Counted from the stretch's first letter, positions 1 to 10,540 are shown. The stretch: DNA of 64,000 nucleotides from Wyeomyia smithii (GCF_029784165.1 NC_073695.1:93193902-93257901); one strand, 5' to 3'. The notes: generated from the sequence alone by a model not told the origin. Numbers and translations: made by a program.

Positions 1-537
1 GTATAGTGGAAAAATCATCATGCAAGATCAAATAAAATAAGGAAATGTTATCTATAGAAAGACTCATTTAGTTGAAAGAACATTGATGGTAGGTTGAAGA
101 TGGAAAAGAAGCGAATAATGTGTGTTGTGTGAGTGAGAGCGAAACCGGGAGACTTGTGTCGAGTTTTTCATGCAAGAGCTGTCAAAGTAAAGACGAACAT
201 CATCGCAGCACACATTTTTACGGGTCTCTTGTCGTCTTTTGCCAAAAGAAGGAAAATTCCCGACGTTTTTAGCTTTTTTCAATCTCGTAGCAAGGTGGTT
301 CACGGACGGCCGGTGAAAATTGTAAATTTTGTCGAAATTAGTGTGGTTTTCTTTTTTGTTCATTTTTTTAGTTTTGCGGTCAGTGGTTTTCGGAATAAAT
401 TCTGAGTTGCATAAGTTAAAACGCCAGATCGCAGTTTCTGGGAGGAAGAATAAGTATTTCCTGTTGGGTGATTGTCAGTAAAAAGCCACATTCAGTAGAC
501 AAGCGAAATTCGTCAGCAGCGGTGTGGAAGGCAAAAA
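1..537 (+). other. 5' flank and leader of the SR-protein kinase gene
   Basis: No coding region is convincing here. The reading frame of the kinase is closed by an in-frame TAG at 496-498, so the ATG at 538 is the first usable start unless an upstream exon is spliced in. The block probably contains promoter and 5' untranslated sequence, but I could not place a transcription start with confidence. Confidence 0.5.
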
Positions 538-2532
538 ATGAATGCAAAATCCGACACCAATAGGCATGTACTAACTATCCAGGCGAAAAAGAAGCGTCAT
601 AAGACGGGAAAAAGAAAGGCTAAACAACAGGCACAGCAAGTAGCAGCACAAGCGGCCGCGACAGCTCAGCAGCAACAGAGTCAGTTGTCTCCTGATAATG
701 AGATGAATCCGGTTCCGGCGATTGACAATCAACACCAGCAGTATTCGAGCTTAGCAAGCAGCAACAAGAAAAATAGCAGTTCCCACGAATCGATTGATGA
801 CCGAGATGAGGACCGGTTTCTCGACGATGCCGCTGGATACAGCAGTGATGAAAGAGAAGGAGAACAAGAGTGTCGTGAAGATTATTGCCGTGGAGGCTAT
901 CATCCGGTTAAACTAGGAGATTTGTTCCTGCAGAGATATCATGTCATCAGGAAACTGGGCTGGGGTCATTTTTCCACTGTGTGGCTAAGCTGGGATCTGG
1001 AAGAAAAACGATACGTAGCGCTTAAAATCGTTAAATCTGCGCAGCATTTTACAGATACGGCTAAGGATGAGATTCAGATTTTAAAATCAATACGAAACGC
1101 CGACCCAGATGATCCGAAGCGAAACAAAACGGTCCAGTTACTTAATGATTTTCGAATTACTGGTGTCAATGGGACGCACATTTGTATGGTGTTCGAAGTT
1201 TTGGGGCACAATTTGTTGAAGCTGATCCTGAAGAGTAATTATCGTGGAATTCCGTTGTCGAACGTGAAGTCGATCATCCGACAAGTGCTAGAGGGATTGG
1301 ACTATTTACACACCAAGTGCAAGGTAATACATACCGACATTAAGCCGGAAAATGTATTACTGTGTGTCGACGAGACCTACATTAGAAAGTTGGCTTGTGA
1401 GGCGACAGAAATGCACACAATGGGATGCCGACTGCCGTACTCTTTGATTTCAGCTGCTCCCCCACAGTTCCAGGAACAGCCACTTAGCCAAAATATGAGT
1501 AAGACTAAGAAGAAAAAACTAAAGAGGAAAGCCAAAATGCAATCGGAATTGATTCGTCAACAAATGGAGCATATTCAACAGCAAGAATTTGGAACAGCTG
1601 GGCCTCTACTGGAAAACGGTGCTAGCGAAGAGGCGGACTTGATTTTGACCAAGAAAAAAGACCAACAGGATAACCGTGATGATTGTGAATCTCCAATTGT
1701 ATCTCCGGAAAGCCCTCGAATGTTACTACTAAATGGTGATCAATCCGGTACCGGTTCTGGTTCGTCTGGCGATGAAGACGAGGCTCCTGCGAAAGCAACT
1801 GTGAGTAATGTAGCATCAAACGCTTCCCCCAACTCATCCAGTCCGGATCAGTCTACTTCCAACAACAATGACGATTCAGTGTTGAAAAAAGCGTCATCTT
1901 CCTCAATCCCTACTGCTTCATCATCGCAACCAACATCCACTAGCGGTGGCGGCAAACTGGACATCAGCGAATCGATGCGAAAAATTTTATCTCGAGTGAA
2001 AGAACGAAAAGATCCAGCTTTTGAGGTGTGCGATGTGGAGGTGAAAATCGCAGATTTGGGTAACGCTTGCTGGGTAGACAAACATTTCACGGAAGATATT
2101 CAGACGCGTCAATATCGCTCGCTAGAGGTTATCATCGGTTCTGGTTACAACACTTCGGCAGACATCTGGAGTACGGCTTGTATGGCGTTCGAAATGGCTA
2201 CTGGCGACTATTTATTCGAACCACACTCCGGTGATAACTATTGTCGGGATGACGACCACATCGCCCATATAATAGAATTATTGGGGCCAATTCCGAAGCG
2301 AATTGCTCTATCAGGTCGGATGTCCAATCATGCTTTTAATTCGAAAGGTGAGCTTCGAAATATCTCTGGTCTGAAACCTTGGGGTTTGGTCGACGTATTG
2401 CGGGAAAAGTACGAGTGGAGCTTGGAGGATGCGATTGAATTCAGTGATTTCCTTAGCCCGATGTTAAATTACGATCCGAAAACGAGGGCCACTGCCTCTG
2501 AGTGTTTGCAGCATTCGTGGTTGAAGCATTGA
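538..2532 (+). CDS. Srpk: SR-protein-specific serine/threonine kinase (SRPK)
   Basis: This 664-residue kinase should phosphorylate the RS domains of SR splicing factors, mainly in the cytoplasm. The N-terminus (1-120) is basic, then Gln/Ser/Asp-rich. The N-lobe starts near residue 121 with the SRPK-type YHPVKLGDLF segment. The glycine loop LGWGHFSTVW spans 140-149, the catalytic lysine is K163 (VALK), and the catalytic loop HTDIKPEN spans 265-272. SRPKs have Thr here where most kinases have Arg. A low-complexity spacer of about 220 residues (276-497, with KKKKLKRK near 323-331) splits the domain, the hallmark of the family. The C-lobe resumes with DLG at 506-508 (not DFG), then RQYRSLEVIIGSGY and ADIWSTACMAFE, and ends HSWLKH. 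All key residues are present and there is no frameshift. The start is fixed by an upstream in-frame stop at 496-498. The whole coding region is one exon. Subfamily assignment is strong; localisation is inferred from the family. Confidence 0.96.
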   Translation: MNAKSDTNRHVLTIQAKKKRHKTGKRKAKQQAQQVAAQAAATAQQQQSQLSPDNEMNPVPAIDNQHQQYSSLASSNKKNSSSHESIDDRDEDRFLDDAAGYSSDEREGEQECREDYCRGGYHPVKLGDLFLQRYHVIRKLGWGHFSTVWLSWDLEEKRYVALKIVKSAQHFTDTAKDEIQILKSIRNADPDDPKRNKTVQLLNDFRITGVNGTHICMVFEVLGHNLLKLILKSNYRGIPLSNVKSIIRQVLEGLDYLHTKCKVIHTDIKPENVLLCVDETYIRKLACEATEMHTMGCRLPYSLISAAPPQFQEQPLSQNMSKTKKKKLKRKAKMQSELIRQQMEHIQQQEFGTAGPLLENGASEEADLILTKKKDQQDNRDDCESPIVSPESPRMLLLNGDQSGTGSGSSGDEDEAPAKATVSNVASNASPNSSSPDQSTSNNNDDSVLKKASSSSIPTASSSQPTSTSGGGKLDISESMRKILSRVKERKDPAFEVCDVEVKIADLGNACWVDKHFTEDIQTRQYRSLEVIIGSGYNTSADIWSTACMAFEMATGDYLFEPHSGDNYCRDDDHIAHIIELLGPIPKRIALSGRMSNHAFNSKGELRNISGLKPWGLVDVLREKYEWSLEDAIEFSDFLSPMLNYDPKTRATASECLQHSWLKH

Positions 2533-2869
2533 AACGTTACTTGTGCCGCGTGTGTCCGACTGTGAGCTTGTGTGAGAAATGAAAAATTGTTAAACAGTTG
2601 CGCTAAAAAGTGACAACAATTGCGAAAAAAACGAGATGAGAAGGGTAAAGGAATGTTCTGACGGTGATACAAATAGAGGAGCCATAAATGATATTGCAAG
2701 TGGATAGACGGAAACGGTGGAAGTATGCATTTGTGAATAGTGAATTGATAAGAAAGGACTGATATAAAAGGGGCCGACCAAGACGGCACTAAGGATAACA
2801 AAAAATGAAGTAGAAAAATTGTAAGTTTTATTTCATTATTTATTATACATCATTGTTGTTATTCTTTAA

Positions 2870-2875
2870 AATAAA
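2870..2875 (+). promoter_or_regulatory. candidate poly(A) signal of Srpk
   Basis: A canonical AATAAA lies about 340 bases after the kinase stop codon, in AT-rich sequence with no other gene. A second AATAAA at 3336-3341 could serve a longer 3' UTR. Confidence 0.4.
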
Positions 2876-3815
2876 TTTACATTCGTTGCTTTTATTTATG
2901 TAACGGCACTTGCTCTGAATAGTTAGCTGCAAGACCGGCCAGTGCTGGCTGTGGTGGTGAGTGTTAGGATTGCAAGTAAAATGTTTCGCACACTGACTGA
3001 ACCTGTTTAGTGCAGGGTGCTATTTTTTCTTTTTCATCATTTTTCTTTGTTCATCGTCCGCGTCCGTCCCGAAACATTTTTTTACTTCCCAAGTTTGCTG
3101 CCTATTTTTTGGCAATGAATCATACTGTAAGGATTCTTTTACTGAATTCGTTATTGTTCATCTGATGTGAACTGGCAAAAATTATAAAAGGCAGTTAATC
3201 TTTGAGTAATTCCTTTGATCTATACTTATTTTGGTGTATATACACTGTAAAAAATTGAATTGATCAGTGCCTATTTTTGAGCATCCTTTGTTGAAAATAA
3301 TACATAACTTTTCACATTTAACATATGTTTTTATTAATAAAGTACGTTTTTGTATCTACAGCTACAATTAGTGACGGAGACATCAATTCAATGGAGCAGG
3401 AAAAAAAATTTTAGCACCTGATATTCAATTGATTTTTGGGAGCAAAAGTGGTACAAAAACCATTCAGTAAAGTTTTCACTAGTCAAAATTTTTGAAAACA
3501 CTCGAACACCAGATTTTTTCTGTGAAACTGCCATAAATCGTTACTGAATAGGTTTCAAAACAAGGTGTATGTTGTAAATATAATAGTAAAAACCCTATAA
3601 CATTTTTGTAATAAGGAAAAAATATTACAATAAGATACCGTTGAGGACAAAACTGGTATATGTGTCTGGAATATATGTGTCAGCTCTGAATATCTCGTAA
3701 TCTGGTTTCGGTTTTTTCAAAACGACTCTTTGACGGTCAACGAGAAGTAAGATGGTCTTTTTTCGGGATATGGAATAAATCCAGAGTGCCCTCCGGAAAA
3801 TTTTGAACTACTGTT
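2876..3815. other. AT-rich 3' flank, no gene seen
   Basis: I see no long reading frame, RNA gene or clear repeat. The stretch may include a longer Srpk 3' UTR. Confidence 0.4.
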
Positions 3816-3894
3816 ACTGCCGTTCCAAGCATAGTTGTCCCATGTTCTACAGAAACCTTATGCACGCTGGGACAATTATGCTTGGAACGGCAGT
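3816..3894. repeat. short near-perfect inverted repeat
   Basis: Arms of 27 bases at 3816-3842 and 3868-3894 (starting ACTGCCGTTCC and ending GGAACGGCAGT) match with one mismatch around a 25-base loop. This is a solo hairpin, probably the remnant of a palindromic MITE. Confidence 0.75.
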
Positions 3895-4384
3895 GTACTG
3901 CCGTGAAACGCATATCAGTCCCATCTGCGAAATCATCGAGTGGAGAAAACAGCGATGAAAGAACTGAAAAGTTTAATTCCATAAAATTCGGCTCGCTTTC
4001 AATATTATTATGTTTTCTTCTCAAATTGATGGATTTTAATGTTTTTGATGCTTTTGTTTCATAAAAAGCCAATTCATAACAGTTACAATGTTGAAGGTTG
4101 TTGGTTTTGAGCTGGTTGTTCTTGATCAATTTTAGTTTGTTTTTCGTGTAGTTTTACATAACATTCACAAAGAAAAATAAAATGTTGTGGGAAAAGCATT
4201 AAAACTTTGAATATGAACGATATTTTTTGTAATATCCATCAAAAAAAAAATCCAAATTTTAGTTATCACCCGTTACAAAGAGTTAACTACAAAAATTGTT
4301 AGGGAAGGGCGTGCCAGTTCAGGTCATCCCAGATGTGACTTACTTACTTTACTTTTACGGCGACAGACAGATTATCGATCCAAT
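3895..4384. other. AT-rich spacer, no gene seen
   Basis: There is no supported gene. The stretch ends where the CCCCAGAAAA-type degenerate array begins. Confidence 0.4.
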
Positions 4385-4676
4385 GCCGAATCCAGGATTG
4401 TATAACAATTCCTCGAAAACTATTCCCCAGAAAATAAAACACCGAAGCTTTTTCCCCAGAAAACAAAATCCCAGAATGTACCAATCACCAGAAAACTGCT
4501 ACCCAGAAAGAACTAATCCCCAGAAAGTTACTATCCGGAATGAACCAATGCCCAGAAAACTATTTCCCAGGAAATACCGTTTTCCAGAAAACTGTTATCC
4601 TAAAACGAAGAAATATGCATTTCAATTTTTTTAACATGGAAAATCTGTTAAAACTGAGTTTTTGTATAATGTATAA

Positions 4677-4982
4677 CCACAGACTAACAGACATAACACT
4701 TCGAACATATTTTCAATAAAATCATCGTTTGGATGATTCCAGTACTTTACGTTAGTAACACCAGCACCATCTGCTGTCGTGTTCGCGCTGCGTCATGTAT
4801 TTCGACATCAGCGCCAGCGTTACTGCATGTGTCAAATGGTGAACTACAAAATATGTATGAGATTGCAAGACAGCGCCCCAGACGACGTTTTCGCGCGATG
4901 ACTGTTATTCTATTGTAAATTTGAAATGAACGTTTTTTGCGGCGATGGAGCTAGGTTCCAGTGTTACGTCTGTTAGTCTGTG
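4677..4982. mobile_element. MITE with CCACAGACTAACAGAC termini
   Basis: The 306-bp element has inverted ends CCACAGACTAACAGAC and GTCTGTTAGTCTGTGG. Matching TATAA flanks at 4672-4676 and 4983-4987 look like a target-site duplication. It carries no transposase gene. It sits inside the left part of foldback-like element C. Confidence 0.8.
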
Positions 4983-5396
4983 GTATAACGATTCTATCAT
5001 TTGAATCAACTTATTGTCAACTAATACACTTATTCTTTCATGGAGTAAATAAAAAAGCGCTTGACACCAGGCCATAGTCATAATATCAGAGAACTTTCAG
5101 TAATCGTTTTTGGCTGAAGAAACATCACAAGTCGACCACAAGCCTCAAGGGGGTACGCGAAATAAAAATCAGTAATGGCGGAGGAAGCAATTTTTCGTTA
5201 TATTATTTAATTTGTTATTCAATCTTGCTCTTAAAACATGGCTGTTGCAATTTAACAAACCATAGTTCAATTTAAAACCTGAACTAGACTACATAACGCG
5301 ATCTACCTCTACTCCCACCCTCTCTGCGAAAACAAAGCAAGCCAGAGGGTACAATTGATTTGGAAAGTGTTGCCAAGAGCTACGCGGTCAAAAAAA

Positions 5397-5411
5397 GGTT
5401 GAGAACCGCTG
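5397..5411. mobile_element. solo hAT terminal inverted repeat
   Basis: GGTTGAGAACCGCTG is the reverse complement of the CAGNGGTTCTCAACC terminus typical of many hAT elements. The matching left end was not found, so this is a truncated element. It ends about 9 bases before the 28S-like fragment. Confidence 0.55.
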
Positions 5412-5419
5412 CACTAGTA

Positions 5420-5600
5420 TATATTAAACGAGTGAAAGGGAACCCGGCTACAATTCTGGAGCTTGTTGAGTATACGTTTGCAATGGCGTGCACACCTGAA
5501 ACTGTAGCGCCTTTATAATCATGGTAACATGAATTCTTTCCTTCGAGAAGCCAACAAGAGATATCGGAAGAGTTTTTTTTCTGTTTAACAGTCATACTAG

Positions 5601-5635
<35 letters not shown>

Positions 5636-5698
5636 AGGCTGGAAGAGCATGGTATTAAATTGCTGTGTCGATATGCTCTTCTTAGACCTTGAAAATCA

Positions 5699-5755
<57 letters not shown>

Positions 5756-6138
5756 AGTTTAGAGTCTCTAGTCGATACATCAATGTAGGTAAGGAAAGTC
5801 GGCAATTTAGATCCGTAACTTCGGGATAAGGATTGGCTCTGAAAACTGGGAAGACTCAGGCTACGAGGCTGCCGGGTCGCGGGTCTGCGCGTGCTCCCAG
5901 TTCATGCGGGTGTTGCGCCGTGGACTTGCCGGCGCTTCTGCCTCAACGCACTCCGGGGCGTTCGGCCGTGTGGTGGTGTGGGCCGCCCGTTCATCCGCTC
6001 GCGCGGGCGTGGGGTGTACTCGCTCGCCCGTCGTGCCAGAGTTCATACGCTTTCCGGCTTGGGCAGCAGTCATCGATAAACAGTCAAGCCAGAACTGGCA
6101 CGGCTGAGGGAATCCGACTATCTAATTAAAACAAAGTG
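5420..6138 (+). pseudogene. 28S ribosomal RNA fragment
   Basis: About 720 bases read as the sense strand of an insect 28S rRNA 3' half. Recognisable conserved blocks include GAAAGGGAACCCGG near 5425, AACAGTCATACTAGCCATGG near 5586, ATGCTCTTCTTAGACCTTG near 5674, GATCCGTAACTTCGGGATAA near 5811 and AATCCGACTATCTAATTAAA near 6111. A GC-rich stretch (5870-6080) is a variable expansion segment, which creates several spurious overlapping reading frames. The match stops abruptly after TTAAAACAAAG, some tens of bases before where R1/R2 elements insert in real rDNA. Single-base differences and missing flanks show it is a dispersed copy outside the rDNA array, not a working gene. Confidence 0.88.
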
Positions 6139-6237
6139 GCGGAATACCGATCGTTAATAGTGTTGTTTTGCAAAAACCTAAAGCTTGATATGTTAAAGCA
6201 AGGTTTCGCTACCGTTTTTTAATAAGCCTATGTCTCT

Positions 6238-7205
6238 GGAAAGGTACGGGTCTACTAAGAAAGGCTAGGAAAACTACAAAAGGCTGAAAAACACGAAAGG
6301 CTGAATCACAAAAGGCTGAAAATTCAAAAAGCCAACGTCGGTATATTTTCATGCGATGTTTACCGCCGAAAATCTTCCGGTCTACAAAATAGCCCAATTT
6401 CTTCATGTAAATATAAGTTTATATTAAAAACTATATATAATGCAACACACTCGTGGCCTTTGGCCAACTCGATTGTCCGGGGTGAATGCTGTCCTTACTC
6501 GCTACCGCTCGTTCGGACGTAAGCTAGGGGATCACCCCTATGTTTGAAATAGACCTAGGAAATCCAACAGATCAGTTGTTTGAGTGCACGTGGCCGCCGC
6601 TTGCGACGACGGGTCGGCGGCCGGCTCGGGCTGCGGGAGCAGTGCCGGACATCGTGGTCGCCACAGTCCCTTGCCCTCGATTATGCGGCAGAGCCGCATC
6701 AGGTATAATACCTATGGATACGAGAATACGAATACCTATGGGTATGGTATACGAAGTGGTAGATTGTCTAGGGGTGGTGAGGTTTGGAGACTAGGCCGTC
6801 GATTAAACGCAGAACCGCATTGGTATGGTTTTCAATCTGTATGTTCAACGAAATAAAACTTGTTATTTTACACTTTTGTGGCAGGTTTCCACTTCTCCCT
6901 TAATCTATTCCATTGCCATTAATTCTTTATTTGCCTCAAAAGCATGTTACTAGAACAGATTATTTTTTGGTTTATCAAGGTGCGACCAAAAAAAATATAC
7001 TTTGTCACCTTAGGAAAACTATGAATTCAATAAAGTCCAAAATTTTCAATTCTGATTCAAATTACAAAACTTTCAGCCTTTCATGATTCAGCCTTTCACA
7101 CATTCAGCCTTTTGTGAATTCAGCATTTTGTGCATCCAGCCCTTCGTTTATGATACATACTTTTCAGCCTTTCGAGTTTCAGCCTTTTGAGTTTCAGCTT
7201 TCTGT
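6238..7205. repeat. foldback-like element A with AAGGCTGAAA / TTTCAGCCTT arms
   Basis: The left arm (about 6238-6335) repeats AAGGCTGAAA-type units. The right arm (about 7068-7205) repeats TTTCAGCCTTT in the opposite orientation. The arms enclose copy 1 of the GC-rich 350-bp repeat. The whole unit is nested in foldback-like element C. Confidence 0.6.
6411..6775 (+). repeat. GC-rich 350-bp dispersed repeat, copy 1
   Basis: The copy starts with an AT-rich lead, then GATTGTCCGGGGTGAATGC and GACCTAGGAAATCCAACAG, and contains a GC-rich core (GGTCGGCGGCCGGCTCGG). A second copy at 9250-9600 matches along nearly the whole length in the same orientation. Neither copy has a conserved reading frame. 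I do not recognise the family. Both copies sit inside foldback-like arms. Confidence 0.8.
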
Positions 7206-8140
7206 TACTAACCCAAGGGTACTTACCCCACCGTTCCCCTCGATAAATCCGGAACAAATGTCCCCTACTGTCCCAAAAACTATGATGAATTTGTGATCTT
7301 TTGAAAAGGTTCGATCAATTTTCATGTTTTCGGTTCTGGAGGGGTCAGGTACGCAAGTGTTAATTGAAAATGTCAAATAATTTAGAATGTTAACAATATA
7401 ATAACTGAATACTAATGTTTTTTTTCTGGTTACGGTGATGCTGGAGAATAGTTTTCTGGGCATTGGTGCATTCTGGGAATCGGTTTTCTGGTAACTAGTA
7501 CTTTCAGAGGTTTAGAATTCTGGTAACTAGTATATTTGGGGATTTGGTATTCTGGAGAATGGTTCATTCTGGGGAAAATCCTTCGATACTTTATTTTCTG
7601 GGGAATGATTTTCTAGGAAAAGTCGGACAACCGAATCCGATTGTATAACAATTCCCCGAAAACCATTATCTCGAAACCCATTTTCCCGAAAGATATTTCC
7701 CCGAATGTACCGATTCCCCGAAAGATTTTTTCCCGAATGTACTAATTCCCCGAAAATTATTTTCCCGAATGTAACACTTCCCCGAAAAATATTTCCCCGA
7801 ATGTAACACTTCCCCGAAAAACGATTCCCCGAATGTAACATTTCCCCGAAAAATAATGTATCATTTTCCGAATGTATCACTTTCCCAGAGGATGTTTCTC
7901 TTACACACTTAATTTATCTCGGCAATCTTACCAACAGCTGATTGAGCTCGGCGAAGTTTTTAACGAATGTCAGCAATATATTTCTACGAACATTCAGCAA
8001 ATATATCGATTTACCGTAAACCAGCAAGTATTGACGTTTCGTTTGCCGAAGTTCTTAAAAATTCTGCCGAGAACTTGTAGAACATTTCGCTGAGTTTATC
8101 AGCTGTTGAGTTCTCGGCAATAAAATCTAAGAGTGTATGA

Positions 8141-8406
8141 CGTCGTACACAAATTACGTAACGCATGAAGGGGGGAGAGGGGTTGAGTCTGCATTACTTA
8201 TTGCTACGTAGGGGGAGGGGGGTAGTAAAAACAGTTACGTAATTGTGATTTTGCTCGAAATTTAAAATTTCAGAGGGGGGTCAGTCTGATCAGCGTTACG
8301 TAATTTTAGATGGGGGGAGTCATGTCGAACGTTACCTGTCGTTACATAAGGGGAGAAGGGGGTCTGAAATCTAGATTTTTAACGTTACGTAACTTGTGTA
8401 CGACGC
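8141..8406. mobile_element. MITE with CGTCGTACACAA termini
   Basis: The ends CGTCGTACACAAATTACGTA and TACGTAACTTGTGTACGACG are inverted and almost perfect. The interior has several G-runs (GGGGGGAG) and repeated TTACGTAA. The 266-bp element is non-coding. The target duplication is not clear. Confidence 0.75.
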
Positions 8407-8409
8407 CTA

Positions 8410-9249
8410 TGTACTAATTTTCTGGAAACCACAACAGAAACGTTCTACTGTAATTTATGTTTCCCTTCTGTGAGGTTTGTAAACTAAGTTTGATGGAAAT
8501 GATTTTAAGCCGCAGAACGGTCAAAATATGCTTAGTCTGTTACCCGATTTAACGACGAAGACAATAAACTTTATGGCCCAAACAACTCGCAAGTCTATCT
8601 ACACACTTTACTAAAAAACAATGCAAAATTTAGTTAAAGGACTACCGTACAAAACGCACCAGCGGATTAAGAGCGCCCATACTATTGCTTTTGGTAAATA
8701 TGCTGCATATTTTGATACGAAAACTGAAGAACAGTGGGTTTAGGGGCATTTCTCGCTTAAAAATGCGTGGTGGCATTAACTTTGAAACCCCATATCTTTT
8801 GATCAAAAAATATCACCAACTCGAAATTTCCAGGAATTTGGTCGAAAATACTCGGGATTTTTTTCAAATTTTTCAGTGCCCCAGCACATTGTTTTTTAAC
8901 ATATTGTTTCAAATAGTTACTATTAAAAAAATATTTTTTGTCCAAACAAAAATATTTTTAGAAACTACAACTTTGGATGTATCTGCTGTGAAAATTTCAT
9001 TAAAATCGATGCAATATTCTTAAAGATATGTTTATTTAAAAACATGTTGGCCTAAATTTCAAAGACAATAACAACTTTAAAATGATACTCAAATTCAGTA
9101 AAAATTGAAAAATCAATTTCCCGGGCGAAACTCTTGAAGTTTCTGATATTTATTTGAAAAAATGAGACATCGCGATTTTTAGTGATCCGTTTTTCCCTAT
9201 TTTTATTTTCCGGACTATGAGAACTTTGAATAGCTCAATTTCTGCATTT
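8410..9249. other. interior of foldback-like element B, no gene seen
   Basis: This is AT-rich sequence with no supported coding region. A plus-strand open frame at 8685-9023 has no recognisable domain and low-complexity composition. Confidence 0.4.
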
Positions 9250-9600
9250 AAATAAGTTTACAGTAAAAACTACATATGATGCAACACACTCGCGGCCTTT
9301 GGCCAACTCGATTGTCCGGGTTGAATGCTGTCTCGCTACCGCTCGTTCGGACGTGAACTAGGGGATCGCCCCTATGTTTGGAGTAGACCTAGGAAATCCA
9401 ACAGATCAGTTGTTTAAGTGCACGTGGCCGCCGCTTCCGACGGCGGGTCGGCGGCCGGCTCGGGCTGCGGGAGCAGTGCCGGCCTTGAGGGCCGCCACAG
9501 TCCCTTGCCCTCGATTATGCGGCAAAGCCGCATCAGGTATACACCTATGGGTACGAGCATACTTATGAATAGGGAAATACGAAGCGGTAAATTGCCTAGT
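9250..9600 (+). repeat. GC-rich 350-bp dispersed repeat, copy 2
   Basis: It matches copy 1 (6411-6775) from the AT-rich lead through TTTGGCCAACTCGATTGTCC and the GC core, to the tail near AATTGCCTAGT. It has small deletions relative to copy 1. No protein is predicted with confidence. Confidence 0.8.
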
Positions 9601-10003
9601 TGAATCTTTACAATAGTTCGATGATTTATCTCAAACTGTCAACAAAATAAACAAAGCGCTGAAGAGTCTTAAGTAAATGGAACACCAATTTTTTCTCTGG
9701 TTCATTTTTTGTTAATCTTTGGATAATTTTATTAAAAAACACAAGATTTAAACTTTCGTTATTTTTGTAGTTAAAGAATTCAATTTCGTTTGAGCATACA
9801 AAACGCTAAAAAGTTTCAAGTAAATACATGCATGAATTTTTGCTCTAATACTCTCATACTCATAAATTAACTCTGGGGACGCGCGACCTTCGCTGCGCGG
9901 TTTCGTCATGAATTAATTCGTTAATATTTGTTCTATGGTTTTGGTTGGGTAGATGGTCACGCGGTGCTCTCGCATCGATAGAATCGCGCGAATGTCTTAT
10001 ATA
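9601..10003. other. interior of foldback-like element B, no gene seen
   Basis: AT-rich sequence without a recognisable gene or repeat. A brief GC-rich patch lies near 9875-9900. Confidence 0.4.
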
Positions 10004-10134
10004 CCAAAGTCGCTTTTTACGCAGGGAACACGTGCCGCGTCAAAAGAACCCGCGTGAAAAACACGTTAAAAACCGCGTAAAAATAGCCGCGTAAAAAACC
10101 TGCGTAAAAAACCGCGTAAAAAGCGACCTTAGTG
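10004..10134. mobile_element. short Tc1-like MITE with CGCGTAAAAA motifs, copy 1
   Basis: The ends (AAAGTCGCTTTTTACGC and GCGTAAAAAGCGACCTTAGTG) are inverted and flanked by TA on both sides, consistent with a Tc1/mariner-type target duplication. The 131-bp element is mostly repeats of GCGTAAAAA. Confidence 0.75.
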
Positions 10135-10540
10135 TATTACGAAAATTTTATGACCTATAAGAAAGCGTGATTAATTAGTTACACATCATTTCGTACCTAC
10201 ATCGTGATTCGTGAAACAATAAACCGAATTTCTTAAAAGAAAATCCCAGTATTGCTTAGAACGCGTTTTCTGGGAATAAATTTCGAGAAAATTTCACATT
10301 CGGAGAATCAAATTTCGGGGAAATGTTACATTCGGGGAATCGAAATTCGGGAAATCGAAACTCGGGGAAATGGTACATTCGGGGAATCAAAATTCGGGGA
10401 AATGATACATTCGGGGAAATGAATTTCGGGGAAGTGGTACATTCGGGGAAACAGTACATTCGGGGATATAACATTCGGGAAAATATCATTCGGGAAGTTG
10501 TGTTTCGGGAAAATGACTTTCGGGGAAATGTGACACAACC

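Larger units (their letters stand above)
4385..7625. repeat. foldback-like element C with minisatellite inverted arms
   Basis: The left arm (about 4385-4605) is a degenerate tandem array of units like CCCCAGAAAAC. The right arm (about 7430-7625) contains the same units on the opposite strand (TTTTCTGGGGA), and longer stretches match when reverse-complemented. The interior is a collection of other elements: a MITE, a hAT end, a 28S rRNA fragment and foldback-like element A. Tandem-repeat inverted arms are the signature of foldback elements; the classification and ends are inferred. Confidence 0.6.
7640..10537. repeat. foldback-like element B with CCCCGAAAA / CCCCGAATGTA arms
   Basis: The left arm (7640-7885) is about 16 degenerate units alternating TTCCCCGAAAA and TTCCCCGAATGTA. 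The right arm (10262-10535) carries the same units inverted (TTCGGGGAAATGTTACATTC). Between them are a 266-bp MITE, the second GC-rich repeat copy and a Tc1-like MITE. The right arm stops where a non-LTR retrotransposon relic begins near 10541. This is a separate element abutting element C. Confidence 0.65.

Noticed and set aside
2469..2801. Minus-strand frame overlapping the Srpk 3' end
   Set aside because: No domain, low-complexity composition, and overlap with a real gene end.
5833..6129. Several overlapping open frames (60-100 codons) in GC-rich DNA on both strands
   Set aside because: They lie in the expansion segment of the 28S rRNA fragment and reflect its GC content, not protein coding.
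6540..6856. Possible protein with Ala/Arg/Pro-rich sequence
   Set aside because: It falls in the GC-rich 350-bp repeat. The second copy at 9374 keeps the sequence but not a consistent full frame, so repeat DNA explains it.
7640..7885. CRISPR-like array of short repeats
   Set aside because: Units are degenerate with no constant spacers, and the genome is eukaryotic.
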